DNA of 30,087 nt, from the IMG/VR virus record IMGVR_UViG_3300006733_000035, positions 1-30,087 of that record, one strand, 5' to 3'. Source of the DNA: a virus. The stretch's first letter is position 1. The number at the start of each line of letters is the position of its first letter. Positions 22,326 to 29,500 of the stretch are shown here, one piece after another. The translations under genes and the position numbers were made by a program. A model generated the notes under the pieces. The model saw only the letters and a list, made by a program, of their open reading frames with translations. It had not been told where the DNA came from and searched no databases.

Positions 22326-22429
22326 TCCCTTCTTGGCTGGGAATTATTGCTGCGGCAAGCTGGTGTCGTTAGAAAGCAGGAAGTCCCAGCAAGATTTATT
22401 CTTCCTGCTTTCATCCAGCCAAGAGAGGG
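22326..22429 (+). ncRNA. Three-way-junction RNA with a possible conformational switch
   Basis: Outer stem CTTGGCTGG (22332-22340) with CCAGCCAAG (22415-22423), extended by CCCTT against GAGGG with a bulge. Inside are a short TTGC-TGCG-GCAA hairpin (22347-22358) and a perfect 12-bp hairpin GAAAGCAGGAAG (22372-22383) with CTTCCTGCTTTC (22401-22412). The loop of the last carries TCCCAGC (22384-22390), perfectly complementary to GCTGGGA (22336-22342), which overlaps the outer stem. The two pairings cannot form together, so the element looks like a switch. It ends about 30 bases before the start of the gene at 22460. Confidence 0.55.
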
Positions 22430-22440
22430 GGTGGAAATAA

Positions 22441-22458
22441 CAAATTAACTTTTGGGGG
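22441..22458 (+). repeat. Leader repeat, copy 1
   Basis: CAAATTAACTTTTGGGGG directly precedes the ATG at 22460 (the G-run can act as a ribosome site) and has a near copy at 22694-22712. The duplication suggests that a leader segment and its gene were copied together. Confidence 0.6.
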
Positions 22459-22459
22459 T

Positions 22460-22675
22460 ATGGAGAAAGAAGAAATCAAATGTATTTTCTGTGAAAAAGA
22501 TATGTCTAACGAAAAGTTTAGAACAGATTATACTTTAATAGCTTGGCTTGATGACCCAGAAGAACCTGATTCTCTTAACAAGGTGGCTCAACCCGCTCAT
22601 CAAAAATGCTTTAAAAGGTTTATTGAGCTTAATTTTCAAGCAATAAAAGGAATGATATTGAGTTTGATAGGTTGA
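22460..22675 (+). CDS. CxxC...HxxC zinc-finger-like small protein
   Basis: 71 residues. CIFCEKDMSNEK at the start and AHQKCFKRFIEL later make a CxxC-x(n)-HxxC unit with a spacer longer than 30 residues, like those of the proteins encoded at 21270 and 23444. The middle is acidic (DDPEEPDS). Hydrophobic C-terminal tail. A G-run about four bases upstream of the ATG may serve as the ribosome site. The gene lies just after the switch-like RNA and may be controlled by it. Confidence 0.55.
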   Translation: MEKEEIKCIFCEKDMSNEKFRTDYTLIAWLDDPEEPDSLNKVAQPAHQKCFKRFIELNFQAIKGMILSLIG

Positions 22676-22693
22676 ATCGGGGAAGTGATATTA

Positions 22694-22712
22694 CAAACTA
22701 ACTTTTAGAGGG
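22694..22712 (+). repeat. Leader repeat, copy 2
   Basis: CAAACTAACTTTTAGAGGG, 7 bases before the ATG at 22719, matches copy 1 (22441-22458) at most positions. AGAGGGAAGT supplies a purine-rich ribosome site. Confidence 0.55.
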
Positions 22713-22718
22713 AAGTAA

Positions 22719-22988
22719 ATGATAAATATGAGTAATGAAAAAATAATTGAGGAGTTTAAGAGGGATACACCGATTTGGCACATATTGAAAGAATTTCATA
22801 ATAAGCCCTGTAGCATATGTGGAGTGATACCAGATAATTTATTGGAGCTATCTAAAGCCCTCTCCGCCCAAAAACAAGAGTTTAAGAGGGTGGTTGATAG
22901 GGTTGTTGGTTATTGTGGCTTTGAAGGCGTAGAAGATAAGGTTTTTATAAAGAAAACCGATATTTTAAAAGCCTTAGAAAAATTATGA
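22719..22988 (+). CDS. Hypothetical protein with one CxxC
   Basis: 89 residues (an ATG at 22728 would remove three). N-terminal helix, then PCSICGVIPDNLLELS, a basic helix (QKQEFKRVVDRVVGYCGFEG), and a final DILKALEKL helix. The single CxxC might pair with other Cys or His residues; no clear finger. Led by leader-repeat copy 2. Overlaps the next gene by four bases. Confidence 0.55.
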   Translation: MINMSNEKIIEEFKRDTPIWHILKEFHNKPCSICGVIPDNLLELSKALSAQKQEFKRVVDRVVGYCGFEGVEDKVFIKKTDILKALEKL

Positions 22989-23257
22989 CCTCACATCAAT
23001 TCAAAAAGAATAAGCTCATTGTGGAAATCCCGTTCAGGAAAGAAGATTGGTGGCTTGTGTGCGAGAATGGAAAGCCAGGAATGGTTGACCAATCTTTTGG
23101 AATCTGGTGGTTGGCCAGAAAGATTGATAGAAGCTATAAGGGCAAAGACCCAGATATAGCAGTGTTAACCTTGCAGGTTGAAAGTGAGGAATTGTTTAAG
23201 GATTTGGTGGAGATGGGGGTTGGCATTGTTTGGTCGAAGGGAGAGAAAGGATTATAA
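22985..23257 (+). CDS. Hypothetical protein
   Basis: 90 residues, rich in Trp and Lys: KLIVEIPFRKEDWWLVCENG, GIWWLARKIDRSYKG, then VLTLQVESEELFKDLVEMG. Reads as a small alpha/beta fold with no catalytic motif. Coupled to the gene upstream by an ATGA overlap. No family recognised. Confidence 0.5.
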   Translation: MTSHQFKKNKLIVEIPFRKEDWWLVCENGKPGMVDQSFGIWWLARKIDRSYKGKDPDIAVLTLQVESEELFKDLVEMGVGIVWSKGEKGL

Positions 23258-23285
23258 TTCAAGAGATATGAAAGAAGGAGAAACA

Positions 23286-23447
23286 ATGTTAAAGATAATC
23301 CTTTTCAGCCCAGCTTGGTTTTTGACCTTGGGAGCCCTGACAGCTTGGATTATTTCAAGCCCTTGGTGGAAGTGGTATCTTGGGATAGCTTTGCTTTCCT
23401 GGCCTATCAACTGGTTTGTTTATAAATCCCTAACCCAATATCTATGA
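23286..23447 (+). CDS. Small two-segment membrane protein
   Basis: 53 residues from the ATG at 23286. This start is chosen because AAGGAG (23275-23280) lies five bases upstream; the in-frame ATG at 23268 has no such site. Two hydrophobic segments (about 2-22, FSPAWFLTLGALTAW, and about 29-48, WYLGIALLSWPINWFVYKSL) with aromatic ends. Could be a small inner-membrane protein altering host physiology; it does not resemble the holin at 11609. Overlaps the next gene by four bases. Confidence 0.55.
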   Translation: MLKIILFSPAWFLTLGALTAWIISSPWWKWYLGIALLSWPINWFVYKSLTQYL

Positions 23448-23662
23448 CCAAAGAAAGGAACTGTCCGGTGTGTAACCAGCCGATTCTGAAGGGCCAGCCC
23501 CGGATAGATTTTATCGCTTACATCCATACCAAATGCTTCTCCGAAACCCCAAGGGGTGAATTGACAAAGTTGCTTGGGGAGAAAAGGAACAGGATTTTGG
23601 GGAAAAAAGATTATTATCGGAAACCAAAAAATGAAGTTCAAAAACCAGATAATTCAGGGTGA
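23444..23662 (+). CDS. CxxC...HxxC zinc-finger-like small protein
   Basis: 72 residues. NCPVCNQPILKGQPRIDF and IAYIHTKCF give the same CxxC-x(n)-HxxC layout as the proteins encoded at 21270 and 22460. The C-terminus is basic and low-complexity. It overlaps the methyltransferase gene by 32 bases and may be coupled to it. Confidence 0.55.
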   Translation: MTKERNCPVCNQPILKGQPRIDFIAYIHTKCFSETPRGELTKLLGEKRNRILGKKDYYRKPKNEVQKPDNSG

Positions 23663-24842
23663 TACCTTTCAAGCTTTAAAGCAACTGCCAAATGATGTTT
23701 TTGACACAATTATAACCTCGCCTCCATATTGGGGCTTGAGGGATTATGGTGTAGGGGGACAAATAGGATTAGAACCTACTTTAGAAGAATATCTGGGAAA
23801 AATGTTAGCAGTAATGAAAGAGCTGAAACGAGTTTTGAAATCTACCGGAGTTCTCTTTCTAAATCATGGTGATTGTTATGGAACAGGAGCAGGAGCAGAC
23901 AAGAGGCCGGGGATTAAACAAGCAACTAATGTCGGGACGGTTAAAAAGAAGCCAACCAAGGGTTTTCAAAAATGTTTGTTGCTCCAAAACTACCGCCTAA
24001 TCCTTAAAATGATAGACGAGCAGGGTTGGATACTCCGCAACTCAATCATTTGGTCAAAACCCAACGCTATGCCTTCAAGCGTGAAGGATAGATTTGCTAA
24101 CAAGTATGAACCAGTATTTATGCTGGTGAAGAAAAAGAAGTATTGGTTTGACTTGGATGCGGTGAGGAAGCCATATGCAGAACCAATGAATAGGTGGGGT
24201 GGAGATTATTTTAATTACCGAGTTAGAGATGCCGAAAAAAAACAAGGGCAACCGCAATTTCAAGTAAGCGAAAAAGAGAAAAAAAATTATCCTAAGAAAA
24301 TTCAGGCAGAATCTTTTAAAAGAAGTAGAAATATGAGACCTGATAAAGCAGGCAAAAACCCCGGCGACCTCTGGCAAATCCCGACTCAACCTTTTCCAAT
24401 GAGAGATTTCGGTGAGCATTTTGCCACCTTTCCAGAAAAGCTAATTGAGCCAATGATATTGAGTTCTTGTCCTAAAGAGATTTGTAAAAAGTGTGGGAAG
24501 GCGAGGGTGAGAATAACAAAACCAACAGAGGAATATGCAGAGAATCTTGGCACTTGGACAGAAGATACAGATAAGTCTAAGAAACTAAGAGGAGAAATTG
24601 GCTTCCAAGCCAATACCAAAAAAGTAAGTTTAACCGTTCAATATAAAACTATCGGCTGGACTGACTGTGGTTGCAACGCTGGCTGGGAAGCTGGAATTTG
24701 CCTTGACCCTTTTATTGGCTCTGGCACAGTTGCCGTAGTAGCCAAAAGATTAGGTAGAAACTATTGTGGAATTGAGCTGAATAAAGACTATATTAAAATG
24801 GCTAAACAAAGAATTAGAGGGCAAATAAGAGCAATGTTATAA
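23631..24842 (+). CDS. Beta-class DNA amino-methyltransferase with zinc ribbon
   Basis: 403 residues from the ATG at 23631 (preferred over an upstream ATG at 23574 that overlaps the zinc-finger gene more). Catalytic motif TSPPYWGLRDYG at 29-40 precedes the AdoMet-binding LDPFIGSGTVAVVAKR near 357-372, the beta-class order, as in N4-cytosine and some N6-adenine enzymes. Between them lies CPKEICKKCGKARVRI and, further on, DCGCNAGWE: a four-Cys zinc ribbon often found in phage methyltransferases. No restriction partner is seen nearby, so it is an orphan enzyme, probably protecting phage DNA from host restriction. Which base is methylated cannot be told from sequence alone. Confidence 0.85.
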   Translation: MKFKNQIIQGDTFQALKQLPNDVFDTIITSPPYWGLRDYGVGGQIGLEPTLEEYLGKMLAVMKELKRVLKSTGVLFLNHGDCYGTGAGADKRPGIKQATNVGTVKKKPTKGFQKCLLLQNYRLILKMIDEQGWILRNSIIWSKPNAMPSSVKDRFANKYEPVFMLVKKKKYWFDLDAVRKPYAEPMNRWGGDYFNYRVRDAEKKQGQPQFQVSEKEKKNYPKKIQAESFKRSRNMRPDKAGKNPGDLWQIPTQPFPMRDFGEHFATFPEKLIEPMILSSCPKEICKKCGKARVRITKPTEEYAENLGTWTEDTDKSKKLRGEIGFQANTKKVSLTVQYKTIGWTDCGCNAGWEAGICLDPFIGSGTVAVVAKRLGRNYCGIELNKDYIKMAKQRIRGQIRAML

Positions 24843-24854
24843 GTCTTAACCAAT

Positions 24855-25250
24855 ATGAGCATGAAGAACATCTTAAAAAAAATCGCAATCTTTGTTCTCG
24901 AGAAAACAAGCACTCTTGAAGAATTAAAAATCGCAGAAAAGAAATCCACCGATCCTAAAAAAATAGCAGGGGGGATCGGTTATTATGAGTATTTACCAGA
25001 AAAGGTTGAAAATGCCAAAGCTGTCTTTAAATCCAGCCGTTTTGTTTATAAAGAATACACCAAAGAGCATAATGAATGGTTTGAATTGCACGGCTTTAAA
25101 AAGCCATATCCAAAGGCTTCATTGGGAGTTAATTTAACTTTAAGGAAAGAAGAAATTGAGGATAGTAGAGTTTATTCTCCAGACGAATTGGCCGCAAGAA
25201 AATTAAAAGCTGGCACTAAAGTAGAATATGCAAAAAATAAAAAGACCTAA
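24855..25250 (+). CDS. Hypothetical protein
   Basis: 131 residues, basic and mixed alpha/beta: NILKKIAIFVLEKTSTLEEL, YYEYLPEKVENAKAVFKS, then LGVNLTLRKEEIEDSRVYSP. A weak amphipathic helix at the start. No family recognised. Starts 12 bases after the methyltransferase (aatATG, no SD) and overlaps the next gene by 23 bases. Confidence 0.5.
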   Translation: MSMKNILKKIAIFVLEKTSTLEELKIAEKKSTDPKKIAGGIGYYEYLPEKVENAKAVFKSSRFVYKEYTKEHNEWFELHGFKKPYPKASLGVNLTLRKEEIEDSRVYSPDELAARKLKAGTKVEYAKNKKT

Positions 25251-25461
25251 AAATTTATTCATCAAAACATATTGCGAAATAATGGATTATATTCTTAATG
25301 ATTTACCTCCAAAGATAATTTTTGATCCAGTAAGCAACAAAGAACTTAAAGAAAGAGAAAAGATGGCAGAAAAGCTATGGAATCTGCAACAAGATAAGAT
25401 TAAGAAGACAATTAATTCTCCTTATTTAAATGAAAAAACTAAAACCCCTAACAATTCTTAA
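25228..25461 (+). CDS. Hypothetical small protein
   Basis: 77 residues, basic and helical: KNLFIKTYCEIMDYILNDLP, then a charged helix (KELKEREKMAEKLWNLQQDK). Overlaps the previous gene by 23 bases and the next by 32, a dense arrangement typical of small phage genes. No family recognised. Confidence 0.5.
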   Translation: MQKIKRPKNLFIKTYCEIMDYILNDLPPKIIFDPVSNKELKEREKMAEKLWNLQQDKIKKTINSPYLNEKTKTPNNS

Positions 25462-25720
25462 AGAAGATACCTACAAAGGCTGTCCTATCTTAATTCAGAA
25501 ACTTGACAGTTATTTCCAGTATTTGCTATTATTCAATAATAAGTTTTATCAGCAGTATTGGAAAATTGCTCCTCATGGTCTCCGCCGGTTTCTAAAAAAC
25601 AAATACTCTCAAAAACAATTAGTGAACATAACAAGAATGATGTTGACATCTGCCCAAGCAATCATCACCATTCTTGAAAAAAAACATGTCAAAACTAAAA
25701 AAAGTAAAGCCTCTAAATGA
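25430..25720 (+). CDS. Hypothetical small protein
   Basis: 96 residues. Aromatic-rich middle (ILIQKLDSYFQYLLLFNNKF, YQQYWKIAPHGLRRFLKN) and a basic C-terminus. No Cys pair and no catalytic motif. Overlaps both neighbours (32 bases before, 35 after). No family recognised. Confidence 0.5.
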   Translation: MKKLKPLTILKEDTYKGCPILIQKLDSYFQYLLLFNNKFYQQYWKIAPHGLRRFLKNKYSQKQLVNITRMMLTSAQAIITILEKKHVKTKKSKASK

Positions 25721-25949
25721 GGGAATGTTAGATGGTCCGGCCTCTCTGGAGCTAATCTACCCCTCTATTGAATTTTCAGAAATTGATCTGCCAGAATTAA
25801 AAAAATGGGAGGTTGGCAAGGACTATACTTTGAAAATGAAAGTTACCCAAAAAGAAATTAGGGAAGGCAGATCAGGTGAACTTTATGGCAGATTTGAAAT
25901 AAAAGAGTTGGGGGTAGCTGATAACCCTCACAAGAAAAAGTATGCCTAA
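25686..25949 (+). CDS. Small beta-rich phage protein near the portal
   Basis: 87 residues from the ATG at 25686. Strand-rich: SLELIYPSIEFSEIDLPELK, KWEVGKDYTLKMKVTQKEI, ELYGRFEIKELGV. Small beta proteins of this type are common just upstream of portal or capsid genes in metagenomic phages, and their role is unknown to me. Overlaps the following small gene by eight bases. Confidence 0.55.
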   Translation: MSKLKKVKPLNEGMLDGPASLELIYPSIEFSEIDLPELKKWEVGKDYTLKMKVTQKEIREGRSGELYGRFEIKELGVADNPHKKKYA

Positions 25950-26103
25950 AGCATTCGACAACTGTCGCAAAGCCGGCGGGAAAATAAGAACTAAACGAAT
26001 AGACAAAGAACATTATATGCACATTTGTATCCCCCCGGGCGGTGGAAAAGGTGATTCTGTTGGCGGCGAATTGAAGAGATATAAGAAAGTTTTAAAGAAA
26101 TGA
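25942..26103 (+). CDS. Hypothetical small basic protein
   Basis: 53 residues: MPKAFDNCRKAGGKIRTKRI, a middle HYMHICIPPGGGKG and a basic C-terminal helix. The N-terminal pattern (PKAFDNCRKAGGKIRT) and the following Gly-rich region are common in tiny phage proteins that precede head genes. Starts inside the end of the previous gene and overlaps the next by four bases (ATGA). Confidence 0.55.
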   Translation: MPKAFDNCRKAGGKIRTKRIDKEHYMHICIPPGGGKGDSVGGELKRYKKVLKK

Positions 26104-26267
26104 AAAAGAAAGTTAGAATTTATAAGATCTTGAGAACTACGCCGGGCCAATTCCATTCTTGGCTTGATAGCAATGTTGGAATAATCAGAAAACCAAATGG
26201 TTCAATAAATTTAGGACATCCTTTTATCTGCAAAGTCAGGAATTTTTTAAAAGATTTAATTCCATAA
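26100..26267 (+). CDS. Hypothetical small protein
   Basis: 55 residues: MKKKVRIYKILRTTPGQFHS, GIIRKPNGSINLG, then FICKVRNFLKDLIP. Basic, with a C-terminal amphipathic helix. Coupled to the previous gene by an ATGA overlap; 19 bases before the portal gene. No family recognised. Confidence 0.5.
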   Translation: MKKKVRIYKILRTTPGQFHSWLDSNVGIIRKPNGSINLGHPFICKVRNFLKDLIP

Positions 26268-26286
26268 AGAAATCTAAAAAATACTA

Positions 26287-28290
26287 ATGTCAGAACGTGA
26301 TTCCAACAAGGATCACGAAGAAGAGACTAGAAATGAAGAAAAGAGCAAAGAGGAGGGTGGATTAAGGAAACCCCCCATTAGCGACGACAGGCAGGATACA
26401 ATTCAGAAACAAGTTGATGTGGAATATCTGCTTTCTTTTTCATATACAGAAGAAAGACGCAAAGAATCCCTAAAACGACTTAAGTTATATAACAATCAAA
26501 GACGCGATAAGAAAAAAGTAGGCGACCCCCTACTTTTTAGTGTTTTTCAGACAGTATTTTCAGCCCTTTATACTGATAGGCTTTTAGTAAAAATGAAAGG
26601 CAAGGAAGAAGGAGATGCTCCAGCGGCTGAAAATCTAACCGCCTTAGCAGAGAATGACTATGTTGAAATGGCAAAAGACGAGCTTGATTATGACTGGGAT
26701 TGGGACACAGGGTTTTTTGGCAAGGGCTACTGTCTCTTTTACGAATTTGATAGAAAAAGAATGGTGCCGATTCCAGAAATCATGGATCCAATGACTTTGA
26801 TTAGAGACCCAGATGCTTCATCAATTAACGGCAATTACAAGGGTCGCGGGAGGGCTAGATTTTGGGGGAGGGAAATCGGCCTCACAAAGGCGGAATTGAA
26901 AGCCAATCCAGCATATTTTAATATTGATGATCTAAAAAAGGGCAAGGAAATTAACAGTCTTAAGGATAAAGCTGACGAAGCGCACAGGGAGGCCCAAGGT
27001 CGTGAAGATGTAAAATACAAAGAGGAGTCAATCACAGAGAATTATCGCTATCAGCTTTTAGAGTGGTTCACATTGATTGATGGCGAGATGCATATTACTA
27101 CTTGGGCCGAAGGAAGGAAGACAATGATTAGATTTCAACCACTCAAGAATCCTTATGACCCCCAAAAATGGCCAGTTATTGAAAGATCCCTTTTCCCGAT
27201 AGCTCATGACTTTGACGGAGTTTCGATTCCAGATTTAATTGAGGACAAGCAGAGAGCCAGAGCAATTATGATAAATCTGGGCATGGAGTCGGCCCAAGCC
27301 GATTTATACCCGCAATATCTTTATGATCAAAACCGAATTCCAAATCCCAACAACTTAAACTTTGCTTTTAATAAATTCATTCCGGTCAAGGGGAAGGGGG
27401 CAGTGGGCGATGCAGTAGCCCCAATTCAGAAATCCTTATTTCATCAGCAAGTTAATTTAATTTTAGAAATTCTTAATACCGCCGCCGAAAAGTCTGTGGC
27501 TGCACCTGAAGTAGCCCAAGGAGTGCAGCCACGCAAACAAAGAACATTAGGCGAAAGCGAATTGATCGTAGCCGGGAAAAGCGCCAGGCACTCTATGGCA
27601 GCGAGAATTTTTGGTTGGTCCGAAAGGAAGTTTTGGCGTAGATGGTATCATCTTTATAAAGAACACTTTTTAGAGGAAATTGACGAAAAGATTATCAGGA
27701 TTCAGGGGCCGTTGGCGGATGATTGGAGACCTCTCACACGCGAGAATCTAATTACAGAAGCCGATCCTGATATTATTGTTGAAAGTGACTTTATCGCAGA
27801 AGCCGAAAGGCGGAGAAAGTTTTTAGAATTCTCTACTGTGGCTCAAATTGTGGCTCAAGACCCGAGCACTGGCAAAAGATATATCAACCGCAAATTAGCA
27901 AGAATTTCTGGAGTGACTACCCAAGAAATGAAGTTAATGTTCCCGCCTACGCTGGATGAAATGAGATCAGAATCCGAGAACAGAAAGATTGATGAAAACA
28001 AATTACCCAAAATTCATCCCCTAGATGACGATATTGTTCATATTGAAGTTCACAACAAGGCCGCCGATACCTCGGCTAAATTAGCTCACATAGAAGCTCA
28101 TAAGTTTATGATGATGAAGAAACGCGAAAGACCAGATTTTTATCCATCTCCTTTGGAACCCCAAAGTCCTGGTTTTTCCCCAGTGGGAGTGCCAGGAGAA
28201 GGTGCTGGTCAGCAAGTTGCGCAACAGGCTGGAACTCCATCTCCCGCTATGACTGAGATTGGTGGGCAGACCGCTCCGGAAGAGGTTTGA
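26287..28290 (+). CDS. Portal protein
   Basis: 667 residues. A charged N-terminus (1-45) is followed by KRLKLYNNQRRDKKKVGDPL and SVFQTVFSALYTDR, the N-terminal layout of portals. DWDWDTGFFGKGYCLFYEFD and IMDPMTLIRDPDASSINGNY are typical of the central wing region. Long helical parts (about 430-560) resemble stem and crown segments, and the C-terminus is Pro/Gly/Gln-rich. It forms the ring through which DNA enters and leaves the capsid. The order portal, scaffold, capsid supports this. No SD (context actaATG). Confidence 0.8.
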   Translation: MSERDSNKDHEEETRNEEKSKEEGGLRKPPISDDRQDTIQKQVDVEYLLSFSYTEERRKESLKRLKLYNNQRRDKKKVGDPLLFSVFQTVFSALYTDRLLVKMKGKEEGDAPAAENLTALAENDYVEMAKDELDYDWDWDTGFFGKGYCLFYEFDRKRMVPIPEIMDPMTLIRDPDASSINGNYKGRGRARFWGREIGLTKAELKANPAYFNIDDLKKGKEINSLKDKADEAHREAQGREDVKYKEESITENYRYQLLEWFTLIDGEMHITTWAEGRKTMIRFQPLKNPYDPQKWPVIERSLFPIAHDFDGVSIPDLIEDKQRARAIMINLGMESAQADLYPQYLYDQNRIPNPNNLNFAFNKFIPVKGKGAVGDAVAPIQKSLFHQQVNLILEILNTAAEKSVAAPEVAQGVQPRKQRTLGESELIVAGKSARHSMAARIFGWSERKFWRRWYHLYKEHFLEEIDEKIIRIQGPLADDWRPLTRENLITEADPDIIVESDFIAEAERRRKFLEFSTVAQIVAQDPSTGKRYINRKLARISGVTTQEMKLMFPPTLDEMRSESENRKIDENKLPKIHPLDDDIVHIEVHNKAADTSAKLAHIEAHKFMMMKKRERPDFYPSPLEPQSPGFSPVGVPGEGAGQQVAQQAGTPSPAMTEIGGQTAPEEV

Positions 28291-28319
28291 TAAAATTTTA
28301 ATATCTGCAATAATAAATA

Positions 28320-28619
28320 ATGGAAAATCCAAAAAACAAAATTCCCACCCAAAAAGAGATTGATGCCACGGTCGCATATCTTACAGAGGTTCAGGAGCAC
28401 GAGGGATGGAAAATCATTGTTAAGGGGCTTGAAGACAGAGTAACTGTGGCTGAAAGTATATTACACGGGGAAACACCACTAGGAAAAGGCGAGACAATAG
28501 AATTTTGGCAAAAGATTTGGCAAGACAGGAAAAACATGATAGAGCTTCCATCGCAACTAATAGAAGGTTTGCAGAGCGGTCAAATTGTTCCTAAAGAATT
28601 TGATCCTTACGAAAAGTAA
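28320..28619 (+). CDS. Hypothetical protein between portal and scaffold
   Basis: 99 residues, mainly helical: ATVAYLTEVQEHEGWKIIVK, LEDRVTVAESILHGE, then a FWQKIWQDRKNMIELPSQLI helix and a Pro/Asp/Tyr-rich end. Small helical proteins with a WK-I pattern often follow portal genes in metagenomic phages; function unknown. Ends two bases before a structured gap. Confidence 0.6.
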   Translation: MENPKNKIPTQKEIDATVAYLTEVQEHEGWKIIVKGLEDRVTVAESILHGETPLGKGETIEFWQKIWQDRKNMIELPSQLIEGLQSGQIVPKEFDPYEK

Positions 28620-28623
28620 ATAA

Positions 28624-28668
28624 TCAGAAACGATTTCAGAAACGATAGGGGACTAATTTGTTCCCTAT
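28624..28668 (+). repeat. Direct repeat and hairpin at the start of the portal-scaffold gap
   Basis: TCAGAAACGAT occurs twice at a 12-base period (28624-28634 and 28636-28646). It merges into a hairpin ATAGGGGAC (28645-28653) with GTTCCCTAT (28660-28668), nine pairs with one G-U and a six-base loop. No T-run follows. Confidence 0.5.
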
Positions 28669-28700
28669 AACCAGAAATGATTGCATATAGGAAATAAATT

Positions 28701-28726
28701 AGTCTTCTGTTGAGGACTTTTTTATT
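28701..28726 (+). terminator. Intrinsic terminator before the scaffold/capsid genes
   Basis: AGTCTTC (28701-28707) pairs with GAGGACT (28712-28718) across a TGTT loop (one G-U), followed by TTTTTT ATT. A terminator here would lower or delay capsid transcription relative to the portal unless read through or unless a promoter lies after it; no clear promoter was found. Confidence 0.65.
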
Positions 28727-28729
28727 AGC

Positions 28730-28798
28730 CCAGTGTCGAGCACTGGAGAGAATAATCCATCGCAAAAACGGGTATCGGCAACCCTGGAGTGAGCGATG
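28730..28798 (+). promoter_or_regulatory. Structured leader of the scaffold-like gene
   Basis: A hairpin CCAGTG (28730-28735), TCGAG, CACTGG (28741-28746) is followed by CATCGC (28758-28763) pairing with GCGATG (28793-28798), which encloses GGGT/ACCC (28770-28773 with 28781-28784). The leader lies between the terminator and the start at 28810 and could control translation or readthrough. Confidence 0.5.
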
Positions 28799-28809
28799 CG
28801 TAAAGAAAT

Positions 28810-29475
28810 ATGCCAGATCCAAATACGGAATCCGAGAACCTCGACGCAGAGGAAAAAGGCGAAGAGGAGCTCGAGACGAAATCGCCCGAAGGTGATGAGG
28901 GCGAAGATGAAAAGTCTGAAAAAGACGACTCATCTAAAAAAGAACCACCAACGCCTGAACCTTCTTCAGATGACGACGAACCGCCACTAAGGAAAAGTGC
29001 AAAGGATCATATTATTGATCGCAAGCAAAAGAAGATAGAAAAGCTGGAAAAAGACAAATCTGGAGACCAAGACTATGAACTTGAACCAGAGGCGGGGAAA
29101 ACGATTCAGGAGGAGGTTAGAAAAGCGACAGAACCAGTTCTTAATCAGGTGAGAGCCCAGGCAGATGAAACTGAATTGCAAGCCGTATTTGAGAAATATG
29201 GTGATGCAGCCAAAAAGATGGAAAAGCAGATTCGTAAGTATATGGGTGCTTACAAGAATGTCGCAATAGAGTTTATCTTTTTGGGGTTGGCCGCTAAAGA
29301 GATGAAGCTTCAGGAAAAGCGAAAGCAAGCAGACGAAGAAGCTGAGGGAAAAGCTATAGGCGGACATAGTCGTAGAGGCAAGTCCGTCGGCAAGATTCCG
29401 GATGTTAGAAAGATGTCCGATAAACAGGTAGAAGATCTCGCTTTTAAAGCCAAAACAGGCCAGTTCAAACCTTAA
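28810..29475 (+). CDS. Scaffold-like protein
   Basis: 221 residues. The first 80 are acidic and disordered (E/D/S/P-rich). The rest is helical and charged, with VRKATEPVLNQVRAQADETE and FEKYGDAAKKMEKQIRKYMG, and a basic C-terminus. Between portal and capsid, an acidic protein with a helical, positively charged end is the usual form of a scaffolding protein, which guides capsid assembly and leaves before maturation. No protease motif is seen. Start codon without SD; structured leader upstream. Confidence 0.7.
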   Translation: MPDPNTESENLDAEEKGEEELETKSPEGDEGEDEKSEKDDSSKKEPPTPEPSSDDDEPPLRKSAKDHIIDRKQKKIEKLEKDKSGDQDYELEPEAGKTIQEEVRKATEPVLNQVRAQADETELQAVFEKYGDAAKKMEKQIRKYMGAYKNVAIEFIFLGLAAKEMKLQEKRKQADEEAEGKAIGGHSRRGKSVGKIPDVRKMSDKQVEDLAFKAKTGQFKP

Positions 29476-29500
29476 TTTATAAAATTAAATCACTCCAAAC

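Noticed and set aside
28710-28895. Short + strand open frame rich in Arg crossing the terminator and leader
   Set aside because: It overlaps the scaffold-like gene in another frame and runs through the terminator and leader structures; amino-acid make-up looks like frame noise.
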